NCBI GenBank assembly: GCA_037447295.1
Contig: JBBIGZ010000025.1
Location: 1-35,802 of the forward strand
Direction of reading: 5' to 3'
Source: 630D-37 sp037447295
GTDB taxonomy: Bacteria; Chloroflexota; Anaerolineae; Anaerolineales; Villigracilaceae
Length of the DNA: 35,802 nt
This document shows, one piece after another, positions 1-7,967 of this stretch (position 1 is the first letter of the stretch; each line of letters starts with the position of its first letter). The translations under genes were made by a program, and so were the position numbers. The notes beneath the pieces were generated by a model that ran no database searches, was not told the DNA's origin, and saw nothing but the letters and a program-made list of their open reading frames with translations.

Positions 1-2
1 TA

Positions 3-725
3 CATAACTTGGATATGTTCCTGCTTGGCCTGCTTTTTACGGCAGCGCTGGCTTGGAGATACCGAGATTTCCTCTTTACTTCCCCGAAGCATGGTTTATC
101 GCTGGTGTTCTTCCTGTTGACTTTGATCCTGCCCTCCTGGACCTCTCTGCCGCGACTGGCGCCCTTGCGCGTGGATGAGAAGATGATCCCTACCTTGCTG
201 CGATTAACGGACAAAGAGATCAACTATAAACTTGAACCTGAACGGGCGCGCCGAGCGTTGGGTCTTTTGCCACCACCGGAGCAGGCGCAGCAGGGGCTGG
301 ACCTTGTGCGTCAGGCGGTGACCGAAGCACAGAGCCAGGGGGAGGTCCTCTTCATGGATCAACGCCAATTGCTCACATTTGGCTACGTTCGGGTGCCATT
401 GGTGGTTGAATACGAGAAAAAGTACATGATGGATCAGGCGATGATCCCGAACGTGGAGTATTTCCGCCAGTTCTATGACGATCTGGCGAAGCGGCGCTTT
501 GCTCTGATCGTTACCGATCCGCTTTTCACGTCGATCAAAGATGCTTCCTATGCCTTTGGCGAGGAAAACAACGCCTGGGTCATCTGGGTTTCCAGGCCTA
601 TTTTATGCTACTATACTCCTATCGAGACAATTCATGATATGCGCTTGCAGCTTTTGGTGCCCAATTCGCAGGCGACTAATTGTCGTGCATCTTTGCCCAA
701 AGAGGTGCTAAATGCCGCCCCTTGA
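3..725 (+). CDS. C-terminal part of a polytopic membrane protein (partial, 5' end outside window)
   Basis: The reading frame is open to the first base of the window, with no stop upstream of the TTG and ATG codons near base 9. This is therefore probably the tail of a longer protein rather than a gene starting here. About 240 residues are visible. A hydrophobic segment (FLLGLLFTAALAW) and a second one (LVFFLLTLILP) are followed by a soluble domain of about 180 residues with no motif I recognise. The layout, membrane helices followed by a C-terminal soluble domain, is common in bacterial GT-C-type or related envelope proteins, but nothing here proves a function. The stop codon overlaps the next gene by 14 bases, so the two are probably co-translated. 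The neighbours (a methyltransferase and another large membrane protein) suggest a cell-envelope or glycan context. Confidence 0.6.
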   Translation, partial: HNLDMFLLGLLFTAALAWRYRDFLFTSPKHGLSLVFFLLTLILPSWTSLPRLAPLRVDEKMIPTLLRLTDKEINYKLEPERARRALGLLPPPEQAQQGLDLVRQAVTEAQSQGEVLFMDQRQLLTFGYVRVPLVVEYEKKYMMDQAMIPNVEYFRQFYDDLAKRRFALIVTDPLFTSIKDASYAFGEENNAWVIWVSRPILCYYTPIETIHDMRLQLLVPNSQATNCRASLPKEVLNAAP

Positions 726-1539
726 TTATTTGTTGGCACGTTTCATTCGACGTCAATTGCCGCCATCGCTGGTGACGTTTCTCTTGCGCCATAGCCTGAT
801 ACTCAAACCCGGCTTGGAGACTAGCGATCCAAAAGCGGCTGTGGATCGTTATGAGCAAATTTTGCGACAACATGGCATTCCGTTAGCGGGTAAACGGGTG
901 CTGGATTTTGGCTATGGTGGGCACTTCGGCGTTGGAGTGGAACTTTTGCGCCGTGGAGCGCAACATGTAGTACTTTGCGATCCGTTTGTCCGTCCTGATC
1001 ATCGGCGAAACCGCTTGCTCTTGCAAAGCTATGAGGAATTTTTGCAACTGAATGGGGAGATGGTTTTGCCAAACCCGAATTATTTTACGCTCATTGAACA
1101 GGATGTGCGCCAACTCTCCCCTTCGGCTTTACCACCTTGTGATCTGGTAGTCAGCACGTCGGTGTATGAGCATGTGGATGATCCCCTTTCGGTGACGCAG
1201 GCGCTGGCGCGTTTCACACAACCAGGCGGGGTGCACGTGCATTTCGTTGACCTGCGAGATCACTTCTTCAAGTATCCGTTCGAAATGCTCTGCTATTCTG
1301 AGACTACCTGGCGGCGCTGGTTGAATCCCATGAGTAATCTCAATCGCTATCGGGTGTGGGATTATCAACGCACCTTCGAGGCCTGTTTCCGCGAGGTAGA
1401 GATCGAGGTCCTGGAGCGGGACGAAGCGGCTTGGGCGCGCGTGCAGTCTCGGGTGCGAAGCCAGTTCCGTAGCGGTGATCCCTCTTGGGATGCGGTCACG
1501 TTAATCCGCATCTTTGCAAGAGATCCTCTTGGTCGGTGA
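712..1539 (+). CDS. Class I SAM-dependent methyltransferase
   Basis: This 275-residue protein has the Rossmann-type methyltransferase layout. The SAM-binding loop is VLDFGYGGHFG at about residues 63-73. An acidic residue follows strand 2 (VVLCDPF), and a post-motif region reads DLVVSTSVYEHVDDP, the usual 'YEHV.D' signature of small-molecule or glycan methyltransferases. The loop departs from the classical GxGxG, with GYGGHFG in its place, but the spacing is right. The ATG overlaps the preceding gene by 14 bases and has a good Shine-Dalgarno (AGAGGTG) seven bases upstream. The next gene starts 3 bases after its stop, so it sits inside an operon with two membrane proteins. The substrate cannot be read from the sequence; a sugar or lipid-linked glycan is a guess from context. 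Confidence 0.85.
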   Translation: MPPLDYLLARFIRRQLPPSLVTFLLRHSLILKPGLETSDPKAAVDRYEQILRQHGIPLAGKRVLDFGYGGHFGVGVELLRRGAQHVVLCDPFVRPDHRRNRLLLQSYEEFLQLNGEMVLPNPNYFTLIEQDVRQLSPSALPPCDLVVSTSVYEHVDDPLSVTQALARFTQPGGVHVHFVDLRDHFFKYPFEMLCYSETTWRRWLNPMSNLNRYRVWDYQRTFEACFREVEIEVLERDEAAWARVQSRVRSQFRSGDPSWDAVTLIRIFARDPLGR

Positions 1540-1542
1540 GCA

Positions 1543-3531
1543 ATGTTGGCGCTTTTGTTTTGGATTCTGCTATGTGCTTTCGGGGGCTGGTTAATCGCTG
1601 GCGAGGTCTTTGCTTTGCCCCGTTCTCAACGAGCACTGACCGGTCTGACGTTGGGTTTAACCGTTCAAGTCTGGCTGGCGAATTTGCTGGCGCAGGTTCT
1701 ACCCGTGGTGGCCGCTTTTTGGGCGGCGGCACTGCTGACCCTACTTCTGGCGATCGCGCTGAGCCTGCCGACTTCGCCGCGTCGCTGGGATTGGCGCTCC
1801 TGGTGGGTGCCGGGCCAATGGCTGGCGCTGTTGGTGCTGGTTTGGACGTTTTTCGGGATCGAGCGTGGTTTGAACCTGTTTGACGATCCACAGAACCTGC
1901 CTACGCTCTCGTTGATGGCTGCCGGCGATATTCCTCCGCATTTCCCTTATGATCCGGCCTTGCGCTATGGATATCACTATTTTCTGATCTTGCTGGCTGC
2001 GCAGTTTATGCGCCTGGCGGACCTTTTCCCCTGGACGGCGCTCGACCTGGCTCGAGCCCTTTCGCTGAGCCTGGTGTTGATGCTTGTGTATCTTTGGACG
2101 CGACGGCTGACCCGCAGCCGAACGGCCGGAGTTTTGGGCGCGGCGTTCTTTGCTTTCTCTGCGGGAACGCGTTGGTTGTTTTTGCTTTTTCCACCTTCCT
2201 GGGTGGAAGCGATTTCGCGGCATATTACGTTGATCGGTTCCTCAGCACAAACAGCGCCGAACCTGGCGCAGGCGCTGGTTTCGGCCTGGCGAGTGGAAGG
2301 GGATGGGCCGTTGCCGTTCCCTTTTGCCTATCTCAGTGGTTTTAACAGTGCTCTGGTGATGTCGCATGGGGGGATCGGCGGTACTTCGATGTGGATTCCG
2401 CTCCTGCTGTTGTTGCTTTATCGCCGTACAAGCAACTGGCGGCATGGGGTGATCTTTGTGATTCTCCTAGCCGCTTGGGCGTTGACCACCGAATATCCGC
2501 TGCTCTTGTTCCCGATCAACCTTTTCTTGGCGCTGTTTCTTTTCCTTGTCCTGCGAAGGACGCGCACCATCCCGATTTTGTTCTGGCGTTGGGTTGTAAT
2601 TCTGGCTCTGGCTGCGCTGCCGATCGCTTTCCAAGGCGGCGTGTTGACCGAGCTGGTGCGGGGAATATGGATGCGTCTCTGGACTACGGGCGCGGCGCAG
2701 GCTTCGTTTCATACCTTCAATTTCTCTTTGACGCTCCCAACGGCCGTTTCGGGGCACTTGGGCTTCCTTTCGCTGCTACAGCCGGCGCAGCTGCTGACCT
2801 TTTTGCTGGAATTCGGCCCTTTGCTTCTGGCAATCCCCTTGGTGATCGCCTGGGGTCTCAAGATGATCCGCCGCGAGCGTTGGTGGGAGGCGGCGTTGGC
2901 CTGCGGTTTGCTGGCCGGGGTGGTGCCGTTTTTTGTCAAGTATTCGGGCACAGCCGGGCCGAGTGCCAATGCCCGCTTGCTGGCCGGCTGGACGATCCCG
3001 CTCTCCGTTTACGCTTTCCCGCTGGCCTGGATTTGGGGGCGGCGACGAGGAGAAACGGTGCGCTTGGGGTTGGTCATGCTCGCCTGGCTCACCACCTTTG
3101 CGGGGATGGTGCTCTTTGGGGTGGAGCTGATCGCCGCTCAGCGGCCGCGCCTGCCGGAATATATGCAAGAGTTAGATGCGCGTGTGGCGAAAGCCTATTG
3201 GGATCGTCTACCACCGGGCACGGTTGTCTTTGATCCCATTGCGCCGCGCGCGCCGACCATTTTTGCTCGACCGACCGATGCTTATGTGGACTGGCGACCG
3301 AAAGAGGAATGGCTGGCGCTTGTGGCCAACCCCGATCCATACGCTTTGCGCGCGGCCGGTTTCGATTTCGTTTATTTTGGCATTGAATACTGGGAATCGC
3401 TCACGCCGGCACAACGGGTGGCCCTGGAGCAGCCCTGTGTGAAGCCGGTGGACGAATGGAAAGGCTATCGTAGTCCGACCGATTTTCGCAAAGATTTCCG
3501 CCGCTTGTTGGATATTCGCAGCTGCCAGTGA
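1543..3531 (+). CDS. Large polytopic membrane protein, GT-C glycosyltransferase-like
   Basis: This 662-residue protein starts with a hydrophobic helix (MLALLFWILLCAFGGWLIAG) and has roughly a dozen predicted membrane segments over residues 1-520. A soluble C-terminal domain of about 130 residues follows. The first large extracytoplasmic loop has the acidic stretch FDDPQNLPTLSLMAAGDIPPHFPYDPALRYGYHYF. Acidic first loops followed by Tyr-rich motifs are typical of GT-C enzymes and of the related DUF2298-type proteins found in Chloroflexota and archaea, so a lipid-linked sugar transferase is plausible. The assignment is by architecture only; no donor or acceptor can be named. It follows the methyltransferase by three bases. 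Confidence 0.65.
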   Translation: MLALLFWILLCAFGGWLIAGEVFALPRSQRALTGLTLGLTVQVWLANLLAQVLPVVAAFWAAALLTLLLAIALSLPTSPRRWDWRSWWVPGQWLALLVLVWTFFGIERGLNLFDDPQNLPTLSLMAAGDIPPHFPYDPALRYGYHYFLILLAAQFMRLADLFPWTALDLARALSLSLVLMLVYLWTRRLTRSRTAGVLGAAFFAFSAGTRWLFLLFPPSWVEAISRHITLIGSSAQTAPNLAQALVSAWRVEGDGPLPFPFAYLSGFNSALVMSHGGIGGTSMWIPLLLLLLYRRTSNWRHGVIFVILLAAWALTTEYPLLLFPINLFLALFLFLVLRRTRTIPILFWRWVVILALAALPIAFQGGVLTELVRGIWMRLWTTGAAQASFHTFNFSLTLPTAVSGHLGFLSLLQPAQLLTFLLEFGPLLLAIPLVIAWGLKMIRRERWWEAALACGLLAGVVPFFVKYSGTAGPSANARLLAGWTIPLSVYAFPLAWIWGRRRGETVRLGLVMLAWLTTFAGMVLFGVELIAAQRPRLPEYMQELDARVAKAYWDRLPPGTVVFDPIAPRAPTIFARPTDAYVDWRPKEEWLALVANPDPYALRAAGFDFVYFGIEYWESLTPAQRVALEQPCVKPVDEWKGYRSPTDFRKDFRRLLDIRSCQ

Positions 3532-3535
3532 AGGG

Positions 3536-3612
3536 TGATGGACAGCAGACGGTGGATGGGCTTGCCCAATTTACGCAACTATGCAACCGGCCAACTGCCC
3601 GACTACGCAACT
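3536..3612. repeat. Intergenic composite repeat, copy 1
   Basis: Between the membrane-protein gene and hypE lies a short copy of an intergenic module: GGTGGATGGGCTTGCCCAA, then ACGCAACTAT, then CAACCGGCCAACTGC and ACTACGCAACTA. The same succession occurs at about 5255-5322, on the other side of the hyp remnant, as GTGGATGGGTTTGCCCAACT with a downstream CGACCGGCCAACTGC. The two copies are in direct orientation and flank the hyp block. The upstream part (CAGACGGTGGATGG) belongs to the heptad-type GACCGT/GACGGT family seen elsewhere in the window. Confidence 0.7.
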
Positions 3613-4669
3613 AACAAATCCGCGGCAACATTTCTCCCGATAACATATCTACGACCCGCGTGCTACGGAAGGGAGTGCGCAGGATCACTTTGCCGGGCGG
3701 ATCGGCGCGCACCTCGCCAATGATCGTTGCTTGTTCTCCGTAGCGCGTGCGATGCATTACCTCGAGGATCTTTTCGGCCTGTTCGGCGGGCAGAATGGCG
3801 ACCAATTTGCCTTCGTTTGCGATATAGAGTGGATCAAATCCGAGTAGCTCGCAGGCGGCGCGCACTTCCGGCCGGATTGGGATCCGGGCTTCGTCGATCC
3901 AAATCCCTACGCCGGATTGACGAGCGATCTCGTTCAGGGTAGTGGCCAGTCCACCACGGGTAGGATCGCGCAGGGCATGGATCTCCTTCGTCACCTCGAA
4001 CATGGCCGCGACCAAATGATTGAGGGGGGCGACATCGCTCTGGATTTTGCCTTCCAGGCCGAGATCACCCCGCACGGCCAGCACGGCAATGCCGTGTTCC
4101 CCGATCGAGCCGGAAAGCACAACCACATCACCGGGGCGCGCTTTTTCTCCACCGGGTGCGTCTTCCAAATTCAACAGACCGATGCCGCAGGTATTGATAT
4201 ATAGTCCATCGGCATGGCCGCGTTGCACCACTTTTGTATCCCCGGCCACGATTTGCACCCCGGCCTCGGCCGCGGCACGTTGCATCGAGTCCAATATGCG
4301 GCGCAAGGTCTCCATTTCAAGGCCTTCTTCCAGGATGAAGCCAACGCTCAGGTAAAGGGGTTGTGCGCCCATCATTGCCACGTCATTTACCGTGCCGCAA
4401 ACTGCCAGGCGCCCGATATCTCCACCGGGAAAGAAGAGCGGCCAGACGACATGCGAATCGGTGCTCATCACCAGGCGCTTGGATCCCCCTAATGGCAGAA
4501 TGACGCCATCGTTCCCCTGCCGAAGCAGAGGGTTCTCAAAGGCCGGGCGGAAGAGACGCTCGATCAACTCATGCGACATGCGCCCTCCGGAACCGTGCCC
4601 GAGCACGATCTGTTCCTCGTGGGGAAGGGGCAAGGGGCAGTAGGGACCTTGGACATTTACGGCGCTCAT
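3611..4669 (-). CDS. hypE: Hydrogenase maturation protein HypE (carbamoyl dehydratase)
   Basis: HypE dehydrates the thiocarbamoyl group on its own C-terminal cysteine to thiocyanate, which becomes the CN ligand of the NiFe-hydrogenase iron. The 352-residue protein has the full family pattern. It shows the N-terminal GHGSGGRMSHELI, the PurM-like ATP-binding region (MSTDSHVV, PLFFPGGDIGRLAVCGTVND, AMMGAQPLYLSVGFI), the glycine-rich GDTKVV segment and DPTRGGLATTLNE. It ends in the diagnostic PRIC with the acceptor cysteine as last residue. I chose the ATG at 4669 because it forms an ATGA overlap with the stop of the upstream hypD fragment, the normal hypDE coupling. A longer start at 4702 is in frame but would read into hypD. 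The gene looks intact, although its operon partners are gone or truncated here. No hydrogenase gene is in the window. Confidence 0.95.
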   Translation of the reverse strand: MSAVNVQGPYCPLPLPHEEQIVLGHGSGGRMSHELIERLFRPAFENPLLRQGNDGVILPLGGSKRLVMSTDSHVVWPLFFPGGDIGRLAVCGTVNDVAMMGAQPLYLSVGFILEEGLEMETLRRILDSMQRAAAEAGVQIVAGDTKVVQRGHADGLYINTCGIGLLNLEDAPGGEKARPGDVVVLSGSIGEHGIAVLAVRGDLGLEGKIQSDVAPLNHLVAAMFEVTKEIHALRDPTRGGLATTLNEIARQSGVGIWIDEARIPIRPEVRAACELLGFDPLYIANEGKLVAILPAEQAEKILEVMHRTRYGEQATIIGEVRADPPGKVILRTPFRSTRVVDMLSGEMLPRIC

Positions 4670-4923
4670 AGCAGCTCCGTTTCCGTGACGGGACGGTAGC
4701 AATAATAGGCAGCACAGGCGCCTTCCGAGGAGACCATCGTGGCGCCTAGGGGGTGCTCAGGCGTGCATTCGCGCCCGAAGGCAGGACATTGGGGTGGTTT
4801 CTTCATTCCCTGCAGAATTTGCCCGGCGATGCACAGGGGAGATTCCTGGGCCTGAATTTCTTCCACTTGGAAGCGCCGTTCGGCGTCGAAGTCGGCGTAT
4901 TCCGGGCGCAAGCACCAGCCACT
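4666..4923 (-). pseudogene. hypD: C-terminal remnant of HypD
   Basis: Reading the minus strand from about 4920 gives roughly 80 residues that match only the C-terminus of HypD: LRPEYADFDAERRF, then CPAFGRECTPEHP, then MVSSEGACAAYY. HypD is normally about 360-380 residues and carries the iron on which the Fe(CN)2CO group is built; all of its N-terminal and central domains are missing. The frame is closed by a TGA at 4924-4926, just beyond the recognisable sequence. Two cysteines I expect from the family consensus are changed: CxCG reads CIAG and GPCMVSS reads GATMVSS. Its own stop still overlaps the hypE start (ATGA). I read this as the downstream edge of a deletion. Confidence 0.88.
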
Positions 4924-5039
4924 TCATCCGAAAGATGACCCTTTTGGATGGTGACCCTGAGCACCCGTTTTGCGCCATGAGCCTGTGCCTCTTGCAAGAC
5001 CGATTCAAGCAGAGATTGGACCAGCGCGTACTCGTGCAT
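4803..5039 (-). pseudogene. hypA: N-terminal remnant of HypA (nickel chaperone), out of frame after about 41 residues
   Basis: The minus strand from 5039 begins MHEYALVQSLLESVLQEA, followed by HGAKRVLRVTIQKGHLSDEV. This is the N-terminus of HypA, including the His2 nickel ligand of the MHE motif. HypA is normally about 113 residues with a C-terminal zinc domain. Here the similarity stops after DEV at about 4920. The frame then runs for about 37 unrelated residues over HypD-coding DNA and ends at 4803. A good ribosome binding site (AAGGAGAAGAT) still precedes the ATG. With the HypD tail starting at the same point in another frame, the simplest reading is a deletion from inside hypA to inside hypD, which would have removed whatever lay between (commonly hypB, hypF and hypC). 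Confidence 0.85.
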
Positions 5040-5121
5040 TATCTTCTCCTTAAAATCAATATAGAACGTTCTAGAAGAAGATGCAATATCTGAGTGTCAC
5101 CAGTTTTGGCGTAAGGTGTCA

Positions 5122-5322
5122 TGTACGGTTTAGACGGTGGACCGTAGTAGACGGTAGACGATAGACCGTGGACCGTAGTGGAGGGTAGACGGTAGACCGT
5201 GGACCGGGGGGTAGACCGTAGACCGTGGACCGTGGACCGTAGTAGATCGTGGACCGTGGATGGGTTTGCCCAACTCACGCGCGACTATCCGACGATGCGA
5301 TTACGCGACCGGCCAACTGCGA
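5122..5322. repeat. Cluster of heptad-type GACCGT repeats plus composite module, copy 2
   Basis: From about 5122 to 5257 the sequence is made of imperfect 7-9 base units, mostly GACCGTG, GACCGTA, GACGGTA and GTAGACG, for example GACCGTGGACCGTGGACCGT near 5225-5250. It then runs into GTGGATGGGTTTGCCCAACT and CGACCGGCCAACTGC, the module also present at 3548-3600. There are no unique spacers. Related short stretches occur at 14896-14950, 20802-20826, 22597-22640, 26792-26818 and 32206-32300, always at gene ends or in gaps. Confidence 0.85.
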
Positions 5323-5328
5323 TATAAT
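5323..5328 (+). promoter_or_regulatory. -10 element of the GNAT gene, probably a leaderless or very short-leader transcript
   Basis: A perfect TATAAT lies only six bases before the ATG at 5335, with no Shine-Dalgarno between them. Transcription would start at or next to the start codon. The region where the -35 should be lies in the repeat module (CGACCGGCCAACTGC) and has no good match. Confidence 0.55.
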
Positions 5329-5334
5329 CACTCT

Positions 5335-6258
5335 ATGACTTTCCTCTCCCCGGCGTTGATTGCCTCTCACGTCCGGCCGTTTCAATCCTGGCGTGATGCC
5401 CTTCCGGTTTCGCGCTTGTTGGAAGTTTGTTTTGAGATGAACCGGGAGCATCGGCAGGGATGGGGAATGTTCCTGGATCGGGTCAATCGCTGGATGCAAA
5501 TGCCGTTTTTGCCGGATGGCTATGTTTGGGAAGAGAGGGGAGAGATCGTGGGGAATATCAGCCTGATCCGAATCCAATATCGGCGCCGTTCAATCGTCCT
5601 GATCGCCAATGTCGCTGTGCACCCGGATTTTCGACGACGTGGCATCGCGCGCGCTTTGCTCGAAGTGGCGTTGGAATCCCCCATAGCCCGCAAGGCCGGG
5701 GAAATTTGGCTGCATGTGCGCGCCGATAACGAGGGGGCTATCGCCCTCTACGAGCAGTTGGGCTTCCAAACGCGCGCCAAGCGTACGATCTGGCATGCTT
5801 TTACTTCGGCAGAGATGCGTTCTTTCAATTGTTGCACACTGCATTCTCTTTCTCGCGCCGCTTGGCCTCAGGCAAAATCTTGGCTGGAGGCCATGCATCC
5901 CGTAGAGCTGGGCTGGTATCACCAGTGGAATTGGGAAGATATTCGCCCCGCTTGGGAAACGAGCCTCTGGCATTGGCTGATGGGGCTGCCGGTTCAGCGG
6001 TGGATGAGCCTTTGTGGAAAAGAACTCCAAGCCGTGCTGATCTGGTATCCTTCGCCGCGTAACGAGAACGGCCTTTGGCTGGCTTCTGCTCCGAATATCC
6101 AACCTGAGGCGATTCAATCCTTGCTTTGGGCAGCACGCCGTGCCCTCTATCTATCCCGTCGCACCGTTTACCTGGAACATCCTTCCGGCGACCTGGATGA
6201 AGTTTTCCGTTCGGCCGGCTTTTTCCCCTTGCGCACGTTGCTTTGGATGCGTCGTTAG
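5335..6258 (+). CDS. GNAT-family N-acetyltransferase, probably two GNAT-like halves
   Basis: The protein has 307 residues. Residues about 50-155 form a standard GNAT domain. VWEERGEIVGNISLIRI leads into the central strand VLIANVAVHPDFRRRGIARALL, which carries the acetyl-CoA pyrophosphate-binding R-R-x-G-I-A loop, then IWLHVRADNEGAIALYEQLGF. The C-terminal half (about 165-307) is less conserved. It ends VYLEHPSGDLDEVFRSAGFFPLRTLLWM, which resembles the last strand and helix of a second, degenerate GNAT domain, as in tandem-GNAT proteins. The acceptor substrate is unknown. The start follows a -10 box and discards an in-frame extension that would read through the upstream repeat. The next gene begins five bases after the stop. 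Confidence 0.85.
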   Translation: MTFLSPALIASHVRPFQSWRDALPVSRLLEVCFEMNREHRQGWGMFLDRVNRWMQMPFLPDGYVWEERGEIVGNISLIRIQYRRRSIVLIANVAVHPDFRRRGIARALLEVALESPIARKAGEIWLHVRADNEGAIALYEQLGFQTRAKRTIWHAFTSAEMRSFNCCTLHSLSRAAWPQAKSWLEAMHPVELGWYHQWNWEDIRPAWETSLWHWLMGLPVQRWMSLCGKELQAVLIWYPSPRNENGLWLASAPNIQPEAIQSLLWAARRALYLSRRTVYLEHPSGDLDEVFRSAGFFPLRTLLWMRR

Positions 6259-6263
6259 CGCCT

Positions 6264-6752
6264 ATGTCCGCTTTCTGCCTCCAACCTTTGCATCCTGCCG
6301 CACGTCGCGGTATAGCGCTTTTGGAAGGAGGCGAATTCTTTGAGGCGCATGAGGCCCTGGAATTGGCTTGGCGCGAAACCGCTCATCCGGGACGCGAACT
6401 ATATCAGGGAATCTTGCAGGCGGCGGTGGTCTATTTGCATCTGGAACGGGGAAATTGGGAAGGAGCGAACAAAGTCTATCACCGTGCCCTGCGACATCTC
6501 CAGCCCTGGCGACCGTGCTGCCAAGGCGTGGACCTCGAATCGTTGCTAGGACATTTGGCTCAGGTGCTGGAAACCGCGGCGCAAGCCTCTGCCGAAGCGA
6601 TCCACCCGCCGCGGGGATTGCTCCCCGGGGCTTCCCGCATTTACCACTGTGATCGCTGCGGCCACGAGATGATCGAACGAAATTGCAAGGTGATCTGTCC
6701 GAATTGTGGCTATCGCTTTGATTGCTCCGATCTCACCCTACATCGGGGGTGA
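6264..6752 (+). CDS. DUF309 protein with C-terminal zinc ribbon
   Basis: This 162-residue protein has two parts. The N-terminal 100 residues show the DUF309 signature: an EGG(E)FFEAHEALELAWR-type helix, then ELYQGILQAAVVYLHLERGNWEGA. The family is helical and its biochemical role is unclear. The last 30 residues form a four-cysteine zinc ribbon (YHCDRCGHEM, then VICPNCGYRFDCSD), a fusion not needed for the DUF309 fold. It may bind nucleic acid or protein, or serve only structure. The ATG at 6264 lies five bases after the GNAT stop, so the pair is probably co-transcribed. The 3' end overlaps the convergent CAP-LysM gene by 15 bases. Confidence 0.8.
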   Translation: MSAFCLQPLHPAARRGIALLEGGEFFEAHEALELAWRETAHPGRELYQGILQAAVVYLHLERGNWEGANKVYHRALRHLQPWRPCCQGVDLESLLGHLAQVLETAAQASAEAIHPPRGLLPGASRIYHCDRCGHEMIERNCKVICPNCGYRFDCSDLTLHRG

Positions 6753-7712
6753 TTTCTCCTCCCGTCCGGAGAGGCCGAAGGCAATCAGCGCAGCCAGCAG
6801 AAAGACCGCCAACACGCCGATCACCACCGGCCAGCCCTGATTGAAAACCTGCCGCGCCTGGATCGGTGTAGGGGTGGGCTGAGGAGATGGGGTGAACGTG
6901 CCGGTGGGTGGCAGGGTGGCTGTAGGCCAGAGCGTCGGGGTCAAAGTGGGCGGCGGAGGGGTAGGCGTAGCTGTCGGCAGACGGGTGATGAAGAGCTTCT
7001 GGCCTTCGTAGATGGTGTTCCCGGAGAGGTTGTTCAGCCGTTGCAAGTCCTCGATCTTCACGCCATAGGCAATGGCGATGCTCCAGAGGGTTTGTCCGCT
7101 CTGCACGGTGTGGATCACGCGGCCATCCGGCTGGGGTGTGACGGTATAGACCGGCATGATGAACTCGCTGGGGGAAAGGGTGCCCGGTGCCGGCAATCCC
7201 GGCCCCGGCGTATAGGGTTGAGGCGTGCCGCTTGTCGTCGGGCGGGCACAATCGATCACGTAGTAGTAATACCCATCGCGCACGGCCACCCCGGCGCCGA
7301 TCTCCTGTAGGTTGGCGGAAAGCATGGTGTTCAAGTGGGGTGCATCGCCTTGCCAGGCCTGCACTGCCGCCTTTGGGCTCAGCCCGGTGCCCCCAATGAT
7401 GTTTTCCGAAAAGAAGCCACCTTGGGAGAGGTCGCCTGCCAGAGGATAACCGGCGGCCAAGGCGCGCTGATAGGGGCGTTCGCCGTTTGGCCCGTAATGG
7501 GTCACCTGGCCGATCGCTGCCATGTAGTTGGCGTGCGATTGGGCGATCTGCATCAGGATCGGGTTTACCTGATAGGCCGGCAACCCTTGTGCCAGGCGTA
7601 GCGCGTTGACTTCTTGGATCAGCTGTTGTGCTGTGTATTCTGCAGCCGGCGCTGCCTGGAAGGAGCTAAAGAGCAGCTCCAAAGTGAACGCAATCAGGAG
7701 AAGGAAACGCAT
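6738..7712 (-). CDS. Exported CAP/SCP-domain protein with LysM and C-terminal membrane anchor
   Basis: The 324-residue protein starts with a signal peptide (MRFLLLIAFTLELLFSS). Next is a CAP (SCP/PR1-like) domain at about 24-160: LIQEVNALRLAQGLP, AQSHANYMA, then FSENIIGG and APHLNTMLSANLQEIGAGVA, with the paired His and Glu typical of the family. A LysM module (VIHTVQSGQTLWSIAIAYGV to YEGQKLFI) at about 200-250 should bind peptidoglycan or related glycans. A Thr/Pro-rich stalk follows, then one C-terminal membrane helix (VVIGVLAVFLLAALIAFGL). It is probably anchored on the outer face of the membrane with the domains in the wall. The start at 7712 is preferred over 7730 because the latter lies in the -10 box. 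Confidence 0.88.
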   Translation of the reverse strand: MRFLLLIAFTLELLFSSFQAAPAAEYTAQQLIQEVNALRLAQGLPAYQVNPILMQIAQSHANYMAAIGQVTHYGPNGERPYQRALAAGYPLAGDLSQGGFFSENIIGGTGLSPKAAVQAWQGDAPHLNTMLSANLQEIGAGVAVRDGYYYYVIDCARPTTSGTPQPYTPGPGLPAPGTLSPSEFIMPVYTVTPQPDGRVIHTVQSGQTLWSIAIAYGVKIEDLQRLNNLSGNTIYEGQKLFITRLPTATPTPPPPTLTPTLWPTATLPPTGTFTPSPQPTPTPIQARQVFNQGWPVVIGVLAVFLLAALIAFGLSGREEKSPPM

Positions 7713-7721
7713 GGTGAGGGA

Positions 7722-7752
7722 ATTATACATCTCCGATCCGTCCCAAAGTCAA
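7722..7752 (-). promoter_or_regulatory. Probable promoter of the CAP-LysM gene
   Basis: On the minus strand TTGACT (7752-7747) and TATAAT (7727-7722) lie 19 bases apart, a little long. The -10 sits nine bases before the ATG at 7712, and no Shine-Dalgarno is visible. This looks like another leaderless arrangement. Confidence 0.5.
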
Positions 7753-7967
7753 TGGATGTTTTGCCACAAATAGGCTGTTTGGCTTATGCCCGATCCGCAA
7801 AAATGCGCTTCTCACGGGGTGATTCTTGCTTTAGAATGTCAAGGCTACTGCCAAAGCTACTTTTGACCCCAAAGCCAACAGGCACGAAGCGTTTGATTAC
7901 AGAGTCTACGCTGTAAAAATGATTTTTGTCCACAAAGATTCCTCGATTCCGTGACACTCGTGTTTAT

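Noticed and set aside
2391..3233. Plus-strand open frame of 280 codons
   Set aside because: It overlaps the GT-C-like gene completely in another frame and has no membrane helices or motif.
5122..5257. CRISPR-like appearance of the GACCGT cluster
   Set aside because: Units are only 7-9 bases, degenerate and adjacent; there are no regular repeats with unique spacers and no cas genes.
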